Part shown: one piece after another, positions 37,822 to 46,833 of the stretch | Layout of the letters: every line of letters starts with the position of its first letter | Numbering within the stretch: position 1 is the first letter of the stretch | NCBI RefSeq assembly: GCF_002975205.1 | Contig: NZ_PCOC01000001.1 | Span: 1,302,001-1,366,000, forward strand | Direction: 5' to 3' | Origin: Ochrobactrum vermis | GTDB taxonomy: Bacteria; Pseudomonadota; Alphaproteobacteria; Rhizobiales; Rhizobiaceae | Length of the DNA: 64,000 bases | Notes under the pieces: model-generated | Told to the model about the DNA's origin: nothing | The model's database searches: none | The model's input: only the letters and a program-made list of their open reading frames with translations | Position numbers and translations under genes: made by a program

Positions 37822-38913
37822 ATGCGCGTTGATCTTTTCGATTTCGAATTGCCGGAAGAGAGCATTGCTCTGCGTCCGGTGGAGCCGCGTGACCACGCCA
37901 AGCTGTTGCGCGTCCGTCCCGGCCAGCCATTCGAAGATCGACAGGTATTCGAATTGCCAGATCTTCTGCAGCCGGGCGATGCCCTTGTTTTCAACGATAC
38001 CAAGGTGATCCCTGCACAGCTTGAAGGCATGCGCGAGCGCGAAGGCAATATTTCGCAGGTGAGTGCCACGCTGCATATGCGCACCGGCCCTGACCGCTGG
38101 AAAGCATTCTTACGTCCGGGCAAACGCGTGAAAGAGGGCGACCGAATCCGTTTCGGCCATTCCGGTTCAAGCTGCTTCCTCGGCACGCTTGACGCCACTG
38201 TGGCGGAAAAAGGTGATGCGGGCGAAGCGCTTCTCGTATTCGATCTTTCCGGCGCAATGCTGGACGAGGCGATTGCATCGGTCGGACACATTCCGCTGCC
38301 ACCCTATATTGCATCGAAACGCGCAGAAGACGAACGCGACCGCAAGGACTACCAGACGGTCTATGCGCGTGAAGAAGGCGCGGTTGCTGCTCCCACTGCC
38401 GGATTGCATTTTACGCCGGACCTCCTGGAAAAGATCAAGGCCAAAGGCATCGAAGAGCATTTCGTAACACTGCATGTGGGGGCGGGGACGTTTTTGCCGG
38501 TCAAAGCCGACGATACGACCGACCACAAGATGCATGCAGAAATCGGTTATGTCTCGCAACGGACTGCCAATGCGCTCAATGCCGTGCACGAGCGGGGCGG
38601 CAGGATCATCTGTGTCGGAACGACATCACTGCGCCTGATCGAAAGCGCTACGGGCGAAGATGGTATTGTCCGCCCATGGTCTGGCGCGACCGACATCTTT
38701 ATCACGCCCGGCTACAAGTTCAGGGCAGTCGATCTGCTAATGACCAATTTCCATTTGCCACGCTCGACGCTATTCATGCTGGTATCGGCCTTCAGCGGCT
38801 TTGAGACGATGCACGCTGCTTATCATCATGCGATCAGCAACGGCTATCGCTTTTATTCCTATGGTGACGGCAGCTTGCTTGAGCGAGCCGACAAAGCTAA
38901 AGACACCGCATGA
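37822..38913 (+). CDS. queA: S-adenosylmethionine:tRNA ribosyltransferase-isomerase QueA
   Basis: 363 residues from ATG 37822 ([19 protein letters not shown]), the family start; the frame extends upstream into the repeat. Conserved blocks are [36 protein letters not shown] and [11 protein letters not shown]. It builds epoxyqueuosine in tRNA using the ribosyl part of SAM. It overlaps tgt by four bases (ATGA), linking two steps of queuosine synthesis. Confidence 0.96.
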   Translation: MRVDLFDFELPEESIALRPVEPRDHAKLLRVRPGQPFEDRQVFELPDLLQPGDALVFNDTKVIPAQLEGMREREGNISQVSATLHMRTGPDRWKAFLRPGKRVKEGDRIRFGHSGSSCFLGTLDATVAEKGDAGEALLVFDLSGAMLDEAIASVGHIPLPPYIASKRAEDERDRKDYQTVYAREEGAVAAPTAGLHFTPDLLEKIKAKGIEEHFVTLHVGAGTFLPVKADDTTDHKMHAEIGYVSQRTANALNAVHERGGRIICVGTTSLRLIESATGEDGIVRPWSGATDIFITPGYKFRAVDLLMTNFHLPRSTLFMLVSAFSGFETMHAAYHHAISNGYRFYSYGDGSLLERADKAKDTA

Positions 38914-40061
38914 CTCTGGAAAACTTAAAGACAAGCGAAAACTTCGAATTCAAAGTGCTGGCAACCGACGGTTCGGCTCGTCAGGGCGAGATTTCCATGC
39001 CACGCGGCGTGGTGCGCACGCCTGCCTTCATGCCCGTCGGTACGGCTGGTACGGTCAAGGCCATGTATATGGACCAGGTGAAGGAACTGGGTGCCGACAT
39101 CATCCTTGGCAACACCTATCATCTGATGCTGCGTCCTGGTGCGGAGCGCGTGGCCAAGCTCGGCGGCTTGCATGAATTCGGCGGCTGGAAGGGCCCGATC
39201 CTGACCGATTCCGGCGGCTTTCAGGTCATGTCGCTGGCGCAATTGCGCAAGCTCGACGAAAACGGCGTGACATTCCGCTCGCATATAGACGGCAAGGCGT
39301 ATGAAATGACGCCGGAGCGGTCCATCGAGATTCAGGGACTGCTCGATTCCGATATCCAGATGCAGCTCGACGAATGCGTGGCGCTGCCTTCCCCGGAAAA
39401 GAATACCGAGCGCGCCATGGAATTGTCGCTGCGCTGGGCTGAACGCTGCAAGGTTGCTTTCGGCGATCAGCCGGGCAAGGCGATGTTCGGCATCGTGCAG
39501 GGCGGCGATGTCGCTCGTCTGCGCGAGAAATCGGCGGAAGCGCTGAAGGCAATGGACCTCAAGGGTTACTCCGTCGGCGGGCTTGCAGTCGGCGAACCGC
39601 AGCAGGTCATGCTCGACATGCTGGAAGTGGTCTGCCCGATCCTGCCGTCGGAAAAGCCCCGCTACCTGATGGGGGTCGGCACACCGGACGATATCCTCAA
39701 GTCGGTGGCGCGCGGGATCGACATGTTCGATTGCGTCATGCCCACCCGTGCAGGTCGCCATGGCCTTGCCTTTACCCGTTTTGGCAAGGTGAACCTGCGC
39801 AATGCGCGCCATGCGGACGATCATCGTCCGCTCGATCCGGAATCGGATTGCCCGGCATCGCGCGACTATAGTCGCGCCTATCTCCACCATCTGGTGAAAT
39901 CCGGTGAAGCGCTCGGCGCGATGCTTCTGACCTGGAACAATCTGGCCTATTACCAGTATCTGATGAAGGGGATCCGCGCATCGATTGCCGATGGGCGCTT
40001 CAGCGAATTTGCCGCCGAAACATCAGAAGGATGGGCGAGGGGCGATATGGCTCCGCTCTGA
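38910..40061 (+). CDS. tgt: tRNA-guanine transglycosylase
   Basis: 383 residues. [17 protein letters not shown] holds the active-site Asp, and GLAVGEPQ the substrate loop. The second Asp is in [15 protein letters not shown]; zinc ligands are expected in the C-terminal region, and [17 protein letters not shown] fits. It swaps guanine-34 for preQ1 in tRNAs with GUN anticodons, just before QueA acts. Confidence 0.96.
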   Translation: MTLENLKTSENFEFKVLATDGSARQGEISMPRGVVRTPAFMPVGTAGTVKAMYMDQVKELGADIILGNTYHLMLRPGAERVAKLGGLHEFGGWKGPILTDSGGFQVMSLAQLRKLDENGVTFRSHIDGKAYEMTPERSIEIQGLLDSDIQMQLDECVALPSPEKNTERAMELSLRWAERCKVAFGDQPGKAMFGIVQGGDVARLREKSAEALKAMDLKGYSVGGLAVGEPQQVMLDMLEVVCPILPSEKPRYLMGVGTPDDILKSVARGIDMFDCVMPTRAGRHGLAFTRFGKVNLRNARHADDHRPLDPESDCPASRDYSRAYLHHLVKSGEALGAMLLTWNNLAYYQYLMKGIRASIADGRFSEFAAETSEGWARGDMAPL

Positions 40062-40078
40062 TTCGCAGCCTGCTAAAG

Positions 40079-40105
40079 CAAGGGGCGCACAGCGCCCTTT
40101 GTTCT
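40079..40105 (+). terminator. Probable terminator after tgt
   Basis: Stem GGGCGC-ACA-GCGCCC flanked by AAGG and TTTGTTCTT. It lies between the convergent tgt and tetR genes. Confidence 0.7.
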
Positions 40106-40114
40106 TGATAACTG

Positions 40115-40660
40115 TCAGTTCTCTGTCAGCATGTTTTCCAGACGAACGAGAACTGCACGCTGTTCTTCATCGTTCAGAATTTCACATTCCATCAGTTTGG
40201 AGCATTCAAGTCCGGCGACTGCGAGATAGACGATCAACGCCGTATCCGCGTCGCTTGTATCCTTGATCATACGGTCCAGCAACGCTCGGTGATACTGACG
40301 AACAGGCACCATGAAACCGGGGTCTTCGGCCAGCGCTGCAAGCACGCCGCAAGCGGGCGGCTCGTCGTCGGCCTGAACCCGGTAAACATCGAGAAAAGCC
40401 CGCGCCAAGCGGTTTTTATCGCCTTTTTGGAGTGTCTCCTGAACCGCCATGGCGTGTTCGTGCTCTTTCATATATTCTTCAACGACTGCTTCGAGCAGTT
40501 TCGCCTTCGTCGGAAAAGAATAAAGCAATCCGCCTTTTGAAAGCCCCGCGCGGGCTGCTACGGCATCGAGAGAGAGGTGAGCGGGTCCGATCTCACGGGC
40601 AAGCTCGGTAGCAGCACGCAAAATACGTTCGCGTGACGAGACCTTCTTTTTTGTTAGCAA
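40115..40660 (-). CDS. TetR-family transcriptional repressor of the RND genes
   Basis: 181 residues from a TTG at 40660, placed correctly after AGGAGA; an ATG at 40732 is in frame, but that stretch contains the operator. The N-terminal helix-turn-helix reads LDAVAARAGLSKGGLLYSFPTKAKLLEA. The C-terminal ligand domain (about 75-181) is TetR_C-like. It is divergent from an RND efflux pair, and a perfect palindrome lies between them, so it should repress the pump and be relieved by a ligand. Confidence 0.85.
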   Translation of the reverse strand: MLTKKKVSSRERILRAATELAREIGPAHLSLDAVAARAGLSKGGLLYSFPTKAKLLEAVVEEYMKEHEHAMAVQETLQKGDKNRLARAFLDVYRVQADDEPPACGVLAALAEDPGFMVPVRQYHRALLDRMIKDTSDADTALIVYLAVAGLECSKLMECEILNDEEQRAVLVRLENMLTEN

Positions 40661-40696
40661 TTTACTGGTGTCTCCTGACAGTTCGGATGTTGACAA

Positions 40697-40712
40697 TACC
40701 GTCCAGACGGTA
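40697..40712. promoter_or_regulatory. TetR operator palindrome
   Basis: TACCGTC-CA-GACGGTA, a perfect 7-bp inverted repeat in the divergent tetR-RND promoter region. TTGACA just before it (40690-40695) overlaps a possible -35. Confidence 0.8.
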
Positions 40713-40833
40713 CAGTTATTCGCCACTCTCATTCAAGTAAAATACGCGCGACCTTTGCGTGACTGCGAAAGAAGGCGCCGCGGCCAATCCCCCAACCCTG
40801 ATCGATCAGGGAGCCATCTGGAGTGCATCCGCA

Positions 40834-42018
40834 ATGATCAAGCGCCTTATTCTGGCAATAATATTCCTGGTGATCGTCGTTGGGGGCCTCGTTGGCTTTA
40901 ACCTGTTCCGATCACAGGCCATCAAAGACTTTTTCGCAAACATGCAGCAGCCTGCCCAGACGGTTTCGACCGTCACAGTGAAGCCGGGTGTCTGGAAGCC
41001 CGGTGTGGAAGCCATCGGCACGGCCAATGCGCTCAATGGCGTAGATCTGACCGTGCAGCTTGATGGCCTCGTGCAGAAGATAAACTTCAAGGCCAATCAG
41101 GAAGTCAAGGAAGGCGACGTGCTGCTTCAGCTGGAAGACAGTATTCAGAAGGCAGACTTGGCAGCCGCCGAAGCCGAAGCCGTTCTTGCCCAGCAAAATC
41201 TGAAGCGAGCTGACACGTTACGCACCCGTGGTGTTGGTGCTGTGTCGAATGTCGATACAACAGCTTCGGTCGCCGACGCTGCAAGCGCGCGCGTTGAAAA
41301 AATGCGTGCGACACTTGCGCAGAAGTCCGTCAAGGCCCCGTTCTCAGGCATTATCGGCATTTCCAAGGTTGATCTCGGCCAGTATCTGACGCCGGGAACA
41401 GTCATTGCCACGCTGCAGAACACGGACGTGATGCGTATCGACTTCACTGTTCCGGAACAGTCGCTGTCATCGATCAAGCTCGGGCAGACCGTGAAGGTCG
41501 GCTCGACCGCCGAAGCACTTGACTTCACCGGCACGATTGTCGGCATCGACCCGAAGATCGATCCGACGACCCGTCTCGTTTCCGTGCGCGCCGAGGTGCA
41601 GAATCCGGATCACGCGTTGACGCCAGGCCAGTTCGTGCAGGTTCGCGTCGAGCTGCCGGAAGAAGACAATGTCATCGCTCTTCCGCAGACCACGATCATC
41701 TCCAGCCTTTATGGTGATTATGTCTATGCGGTCCGTCCGGAACAGAAGCAGGAAGGCGCAAAAACTGCTGACGGCGACGATGCTGCTAAGGCTCCTGCCA
41801 CTGATGCAAAGCCGGAAGAGGGTGAGAAGCAGGTCGCACAGCAGGTCTTCATCAAGCTTGGACGCCGTTATTCCGGTCTCGTCGAAATTACGAACGGCCT
41901 CAAGGCTGGCGATATCATCATCACCGCAGGCCAGAACCGTCTTTCGCCCGGCGTGCCGGTGAAAATCGACAACACCGTCAATCCGATTCCGGCCGCAATG
42001 TCGGCTGACAAGCAATAG
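40834..42018 (+). CDS. RND efflux periplasmic adaptor (membrane fusion protein)
   Basis: 394 residues from ATG 40834 (after TGGAG); a GTG at 40759 would add 25 residues. An N-terminal membrane anchor (LILAIIFLVIVVGGLVGFNL) lacks a lipobox. A lipoyl/barrel-sandwich half, a helical hairpin (about 110-160), the second half KAPFSGIIGISKVDLGQYL and a beta-barrel follow. It bridges the RND pump to an outer-membrane channel; no TolC gene is nearby. Confidence 0.92.
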   Translation: MIKRLILAIIFLVIVVGGLVGFNLFRSQAIKDFFANMQQPAQTVSTVTVKPGVWKPGVEAIGTANALNGVDLTVQLDGLVQKINFKANQEVKEGDVLLQLEDSIQKADLAAAEAEAVLAQQNLKRADTLRTRGVGAVSNVDTTASVADAASARVEKMRATLAQKSVKAPFSGIIGISKVDLGQYLTPGTVIATLQNTDVMRIDFTVPEQSLSSIKLGQTVKVGSTAEALDFTGTIVGIDPKIDPTTRLVSVRAEVQNPDHALTPGQFVQVRVELPEEDNVIALPQTTIISSLYGDYVYAVRPEQKQEGAKTADGDDAAKAPATDAKPEEGEKQVAQQVFIKLGRRYSGLVEITNGLKAGDIIITAGQNRLSPGVPVKIDNTVNPIPAAMSADKQ

Positions 42019-42027
42019 GCGATCACG

Positions 42028-45000
42028 ATGAGCTTTTCCGATATTTTCATCCGGCGCCCCGTGCTTGCCACGGTGGTCGCCCTGATGATCATCCTGTTGG
42101 GCCTTCAGGGGATCGCGCAGCTTACGGTGCGCGAATATCCAAAGGTCGATGAAACTGTCATCACCGTCACGACGAACTATGCCGGTGCGAGCGCTGATCT
42201 CATTCAGGGCTTTATCACCGCGCCGATCGCCGAAGCGGTCGCGACCACTGAAAACATCGACTACGTGACGTCCTCAAGCCGTCCGTCGTCGAGCACAGTG
42301 ACTGTGCAGATGAAGCTCGGTGCAAACCCGGATGCGGCGCTGACGGAAGTCATCGCCAAGGTCAACCAGGTTCGCGGCGACTTGCCGGACGAATCCGACG
42401 ACCCTGTCATCGTCAAGGGAACGGGCCAGAACTTCGCCACCATGTATCTGGCGGCGCAGAACCCGAACATGACGAGCGAACAGATCACCGAGTATCTGGA
42501 GCGCGTCATCCAGCCACGCATGTCCACCATTCAGGGTGTCGCGAAGGCTGAAATTCTGGGCGGTCAGGTCTATTCGATGCGCGTCTGGCTCGATCCGATC
42601 CAGCTCGCGGCCCGCCAGATTACGGCACCGGAAGTTCTGGCGGCAATCAAGGCGTCCAACTTCCTGTCGGCACCCGGCACGACGAAGAATGAATATGTTG
42701 CGTCTTCGATCACGCTGAAATCGACCTTGCAGACCCCGGAAGCCTTTGGCGCAATGCCGATCAAGGCATCGGGTGACGATGTCGTTCGCCTGCGTGATGT
42801 CGCACGGGTCGAACTGGCAGCGAAAAGCACGGACACCATCGTTTCCTTCAACGGCTCGGCGGGTACGTTCCTCGGCGTCTTCCCGACCCCGGCGGCAAAC
42901 CCCATCGATATGGCGGCTGCGGTTCGCAAGGAACTGCCGTCTATTCAGGCATCGTTGCCGGAAGGCATGTCCCTTGTTCTCGTTTACGACGCAACCGAGC
43001 AGATCAGTTCTTCGATCAAGGAAGTCTTCACGACCATCGGCGAAGCCGTCGCCATCGTCATACTGGTTATCATCGTCTTCCTCGGTTCGTTCCGGTCGGT
43101 GCTGATTCCGATCGTCACAATTCCGATCTCGTTGATCGGCGTGTGTTTCTTTCTTTATATACTCGGATTCTCGATCAATCTGTTGTCGCTGCTCGCCATG
43201 GTTCTCGCCATCGGCCTTGTGGTCGACGACGCCATCGTGGTTCTCGAGAACATCCACCGGCATATCGAAGAGGGCCTCAAACCCATGGATGCCGCGTTCA
43301 AGGGCATGAAGGAAATCACCGGCTCGATCATCGCCATGACGATCACGCTGGCGGCGGTGTTCGCACCGCTCGGATTTACCGGCGGCCTGACGGGCGCGCT
43401 GTTCCGCGAGTTTGCCTTCACGCTGGCCGGTGCCGTTATCATCTCAGGCATTGCCGCCTTGACGGTTTCGCCGATGATGTGCGCGCGCATGCTCAAGCAT
43501 GGGGATCAGACCCGGTTCCAGAAATTCATCGACCGGACCTTCTCGCGTTTCGAGAAGTGGTATCACCGGCGTGTTTCCAACTCGCTCAACTATCGCGGTA
43601 TCACGCTGATGATCGTTGTGGCGCTGATGGGACTGACGGGTTTTCTGTTCATGAACACGTCGAGCGAACTGGCACCGGAAGAAGATTCCGGCGCGCTGTT
43701 CTCGATGTTCCAGGCTCCGCAATATGCAACCTCGGCCTATACAAATCTCTATGCCGAACAGATCGACGAACTGACCAAGGATCTTCCCGAATTGAAGACC
43801 CGTTTCCAGATCGTCGGTATGGACGGCGGTACGACATCGGGTATCGCGCTGTGGGTTCTGAAGGACTGGAACGAGCGTAGCCGCTCGCAAAAGCAGATTC
43901 AGGAAGACCTGACAGGGCGTATTTCCAAGGTGGCAGGCGTGGAAGCCTTCATCTTCGCGCCTCCATCCCTGCCGGGTACGGGCGGCGGCTTGCCTATCTC
44001 GATTGCAATCCAGTCGACCGGTCCAGCCGATCAGGTCTTCGCGCTCGCTGAAGAAATCAAGAACGAAGCACAGGCCTCCGGCCAGTACATCATCGTGCAG
44101 AACTCGCTGTCCTTCAACGCGCCGCAAATCACGATCACTATTGATCGCGACCGCGCAGCGACGCTGGGCGTGCAGATCAGCGATATCGGTTCGACGCTCG
44201 GTCTTCTGACTGGCGGCGCATCTGTCGCCAAGTTCGACCGCGATTCGAACAGCTATGACATCATCACGCAGGTGCCGGATAGCTATCGTTCGAACCCGGA
44301 AAAGCTCGGTGACTTCTACGTGCGCAGTGTTTCCGGTTCGATGATCCCGTTATCTTCGGTCATCACGATCAACCAGAACGCATCGCCTGCGGCAATCGAG
44401 CAGTTCAACCAGCTCAATTCCGCGACGATTTCGGCTCTGCCGCTGCCGGGTGTTACGACCGGACAGGGCTTGCAAACTCTGGTCGATCTGGCCAAATCCA
44501 AGATGCCGGAAGGCTTCTTCCTGGATTATTCCGGCCAGTCACGTCTGGAAGTAGAGCAGGGCAACACGATCCTGATCGCCTTCGGCCTTGCCGTTGTCGT
44601 GATCTATCTCGTGCTTGCGGCACAGTTCGAAAGCTTCCGCGATCCGTTCATCATCATGATGTCGGTTCCGCTGTCGATCTTCGGCGCTATCGTGCCGCTG
44701 AATATCGGTCTCGGCACGCTGAACATCTATACGCAGGTTGGTCTCATCACCCTTGTCGGGCTGATTACCAAGCACGGTATTCTGATGGTGGAATTCGCCA
44801 ATCAGCAACGCCGTCTGCATGGTCTTTCCCGCCGGGACGCAATCATTATTGCGGCTGAAACCCGTCTGCGTCCGATCCTGATGACCACGGCGGCAATGGC
44901 GCTTGGCGTCGTACCGCTGATCATCGCGACCGGCGCCGGTGCGGCAGCTCGCTATTCGATGGGTCTGGTGATCTTCACCGGCATCGTGATCGGCACGATC

Positions 45001-45126
45001 TTTACGCTGTTCGTGGTGCCGATGTTCTACACCTTCATCGCCAAGAAGGATGTGGAAGGCGAATATATCGCATCAAAAGAAGACGGCGGCGAACCGGCCG
45101 GACCGGTTTCGGCGCAACATCACTGA
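42028..45126 (+). CDS. RND multidrug efflux transporter, inner-membrane pump
   Basis: 1032 residues, AcrB/HAE-1 type. It starts FSDIFIRRPVLATVVALMIILLG (helix 1), has two large periplasmic loops and twelve expected helices. The proton-relay acidic pair sits in helix 4, GLVVDDAIVVLENIHRH. It expels drugs or other amphiphiles using the proton gradient with the adaptor encoded nine bases upstream. Substrates are unknown. Confidence 0.94.
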   Translation: MSFSDIFIRRPVLATVVALMIILLGLQGIAQLTVREYPKVDETVITVTTNYAGASADLIQGFITAPIAEAVATTENIDYVTSSSRPSSSTVTVQMKLGANPDAALTEVIAKVNQVRGDLPDESDDPVIVKGTGQNFATMYLAAQNPNMTSEQITEYLERVIQPRMSTIQGVAKAEILGGQVYSMRVWLDPIQLAARQITAPEVLAAIKASNFLSAPGTTKNEYVASSITLKSTLQTPEAFGAMPIKASGDDVVRLRDVARVELAAKSTDTIVSFNGSAGTFLGVFPTPAANPIDMAAAVRKELPSIQASLPEGMSLVLVYDATEQISSSIKEVFTTIGEAVAIVILVIIVFLGSFRSVLIPIVTIPISLIGVCFFLYILGFSINLLSLLAMVLAIGLVVDDAIVVLENIHRHIEEGLKPMDAAFKGMKEITGSIIAMTITLAAVFAPLGFTGGLTGALFREFAFTLAGAVIISGIAALTVSPMMCARMLKHGDQTRFQKFIDRTFSRFEKWYHRRVSNSLNYRGITLMIVVALMGLTGFLFMNTSSELAPEEDSGALFSMFQAPQYATSAYTNLYAEQIDELTKDLPELKTRFQIVGMDGGTTSGIALWVLKDWNERSRSQKQIQEDLTGRISKVAGVEAFIFAPPSLPGTGGGLPISIAIQSTGPADQVFALAEEIKNEAQASGQYIIVQNSLSFNAPQITITIDRDRAATLGVQISDIGSTLGLLTGGASVAKFDRDSNSYDIITQVPDSYRSNPEKLGDFYVRSVSGSMIPLSSVITINQNASPAAIEQFNQLNSATISALPLPGVTTGQGLQTLVDLAKSKMPEGFFLDYSGQSRLEVEQGNTILIAFGLAVVVIYLVLAAQFESFRDPFIIMMSVPLSIFGAIVPLNIGLGTLNIYTQVGLITLVGLITKHGILMVEFANQQRRLHGLSRRDAIIIAAETRLRPILMTTAAMALGVVPLIIATGAGAAARYSMGLVIFTGIVIGTIFTLFVVPMFYTFIAKKDVEGEYIASKEDGGEPAGPVSAQHH

Positions 45127-45147
45127 AACTTGCGTTGAACCATCAAC

Positions 45148-45180
45148 AAAGGGCGGCCTAGAAATAGGCTGCCCTTTTTG
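45148..45180 (+). terminator. Rho-independent terminator after the RND operon
   Basis: AAAGGGCGGCCTA-GAAA-TAGGCTGCCCTTTTTG, a long stem with one mismatch and a T-tract. Confidence 0.92.
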
Positions 45181-45228
45181 ATTTTTACTAACGTTGCAAA
45201 CGCCGCGTTCCAACCCATATGAGCCAGT

Positions 45229-46224
45229 ATGATTCCCTTATCCGTTCTCGATCTTTCGCCCGTTCCCGAAGGTAATGATGCAGCGCAGTCGCTGCACAAC
45301 ACGCTGGAACTTGCGCAACATGCCGAACGGCTCGGCTTCCACCGTTACTGGCTGGCCGAACACCACAATATGCCGGGTATCGCCAGCGCCGCCACATCCG
45401 TGGTCATCGGTTATGTTGCCAACGGAACCTCGACAATCCGCGTCGGCGCAGGTGGCGTCATGCTGCCCAATCATTCACCTTTGGTGATTGCGGAACAGTT
45501 TGGCACGCTTGCTTCCCTGTTTCCGGGCCGCATTGATCTTGGTCTTGGGCGGGCTCCGGGTACTGACCAGATCACCGCTCATGCGCTTCGTCGCAATCTT
45601 GATAGCGATGCCAATGCCTTTCCGCAGGATGTGGTTGAGTTGCTGAACTATTTCAAACCGGCGGAACCGGGCCAGCGGGTGCGCGCAGTGCCGGGCGAAG
45701 GATTGAATGTACCTGTCTGGATTCTCGGTTCCAGCCTGTTCGGCGCGCAGCTTGCCGCCATGCTGGGGCTGCCTTACGCATTCGCCTCGCACTTCGCGCC
45801 CGCCGAAATGGAACGTGCCATTGCCCTTTATCGCGAGCGGTTCGAACCATCGGAATATATGCAGAAGCCTTATGTGATGCTGGGCCTCAACGTGATTGCA
45901 GCCGATACGGACGAAGAGGCGAACTATCTTTTCACGTCGCAATTGCAGGCCTTCGTCAATCTTCGCAGCGGTCGTCCTGGCAAGCTGCCGACTCCCGTCG
46001 AAGGCTATATGGAGCGGCTCGATCCGTCTGCTCAGGCGCTCGTTCGCCAGATGCTGTCATGCCGTGTGGTTGGTGGACCTGACACCGTTACGAAGGGTAT
46101 CAAGGCCTTTGCTGAGAGCACCGGTGCCGATGAACTGATGCTGACCGGCATGATCCACGATCACAAAAAACGGCTGCATTCATATGAGATCGCAGGTCAA
46201 TCAATCGGCCAGTCAATCGCCTGA
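45229..46224 (+). CDS. Luciferase-like (LLM class) flavin-dependent oxidoreductase
   Basis: 331 residues, YhbW-type single-domain luciferase-like monooxygenase. Hallmarks are [18 protein letters not shown], the [20 protein letters not shown] stretch and [16 protein letters not shown]. Such enzymes use FMNH2 (or F420) on unknown substrates. Its stop codon overlaps the end of the convergent sortase gene by twelve bases. Confidence 0.88.
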   Translation: MIPLSVLDLSPVPEGNDAAQSLHNTLELAQHAERLGFHRYWLAEHHNMPGIASAATSVVIGYVANGTSTIRVGAGGVMLPNHSPLVIAEQFGTLASLFPGRIDLGLGRAPGTDQITAHALRRNLDSDANAFPQDVVELLNYFKPAEPGQRVRAVPGEGLNVPVWILGSSLFGAQLAAMLGLPYAFASHFAPAEMERAIALYRERFEPSEYMQKPYVMLGLNVIAADTDEEANYLFTSQLQAFVNLRSGRPGKLPTPVEGYMERLDPSAQALVRQMLSCRVVGGPDTVTKGIKAFAESTGADELMLTGMIHDHKKRLHSYEIAGQSIGQSIA

Positions 46225-46833
46225 CCGACCGGTCTCCATATCGGTATAGACCAGATAGCGAAGCGGCCCCGGTGTAATGGCGTCGAACGGATAGCAAGTC
46301 GCCAGCACGAGGTGGCGGCCCTCGCTATCTGGAGCAATGCTCGCTTCGTCCCAACGTGCGATCGCCATATGGCTGACGCGATAGGAAACGCTCTTGCCGT
46401 CACTCCGGGTGACGACGATCTGATCGTTCTTCTCGATATTTTTCAAAAATGCGAAATGCGTATCACGATGTGCGGCAAAGACGGCCGTTCCCCGTTCACC
46501 TGCCATGGGCGTATTTTCGAGATGGCCGGGACCAAAAGCCAGTGCCTGTCCGCTGGCACCTTTCAGAGCGATGGCCGATTCACCGAGGCGAGGGGCCTCG
46601 ATACGGGCAACCGGCCATGTATCAGCCCATGTCCAGGGCTTGACCGGAACGCCGGTTTCGACGCTTTCTGCAAATGCCCTTTCAAGCAGGATTTGTGCCG
46701 CAAACGCCTTGGCATGTATCCAGATGCCTTGACCGGCAATTGCCATACCCATCGCAATCAGCACGATGCTTAAGGCGAGGACGAGGGAGCGCTTTAGCGC
46801 GCTCCCGAATACGATCCGGCTGGCCGACATCAT
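46213..46833 (-). CDS. Class GN sortase
   Basis: 206 residues. An N-terminal membrane helix (about 15-38, [18 protein letters not shown]) is followed by a sortase barrel. His122 (FAAHRDTHF), Cys180 (LVLATCYPF) and Arg192 (GPLRYLVY) form the catalytic triad. Gram-negative class GN sortases usually have a single substrate encoded next door, as here. The start overlaps the substrate stop (ATGA). It probably cleaves the LPQTA site of that protein in the periplasm. Confidence 0.9.
   Translation of the reverse strand: MMSASRIVFGSALKRSLVLALSIVLIAMGMAIAGQGIWIHAKAFAAQILLERAFAESVETGVPVKPWTWADTWPVARIEAPRLGESAIALKGASGQALAFGPGHLENTPMAGERGTAVFAAHRDTHFAFLKNIEKNDQIVVTRSDGKSVSYRVSHMAIARWDEASIAPDSEGRHLVLATCYPFDAITPGPLRYLVYTDMETGRSGD

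Noticed and set aside
40112..40129. Pair of CTGTCAG heptamers with an 11-base period, like a PHO box
   Set aside because: It lies at the 3' end of the tetR gene between convergent genes, with no start of transcription to control; the last base also departs from CTGTCAT.
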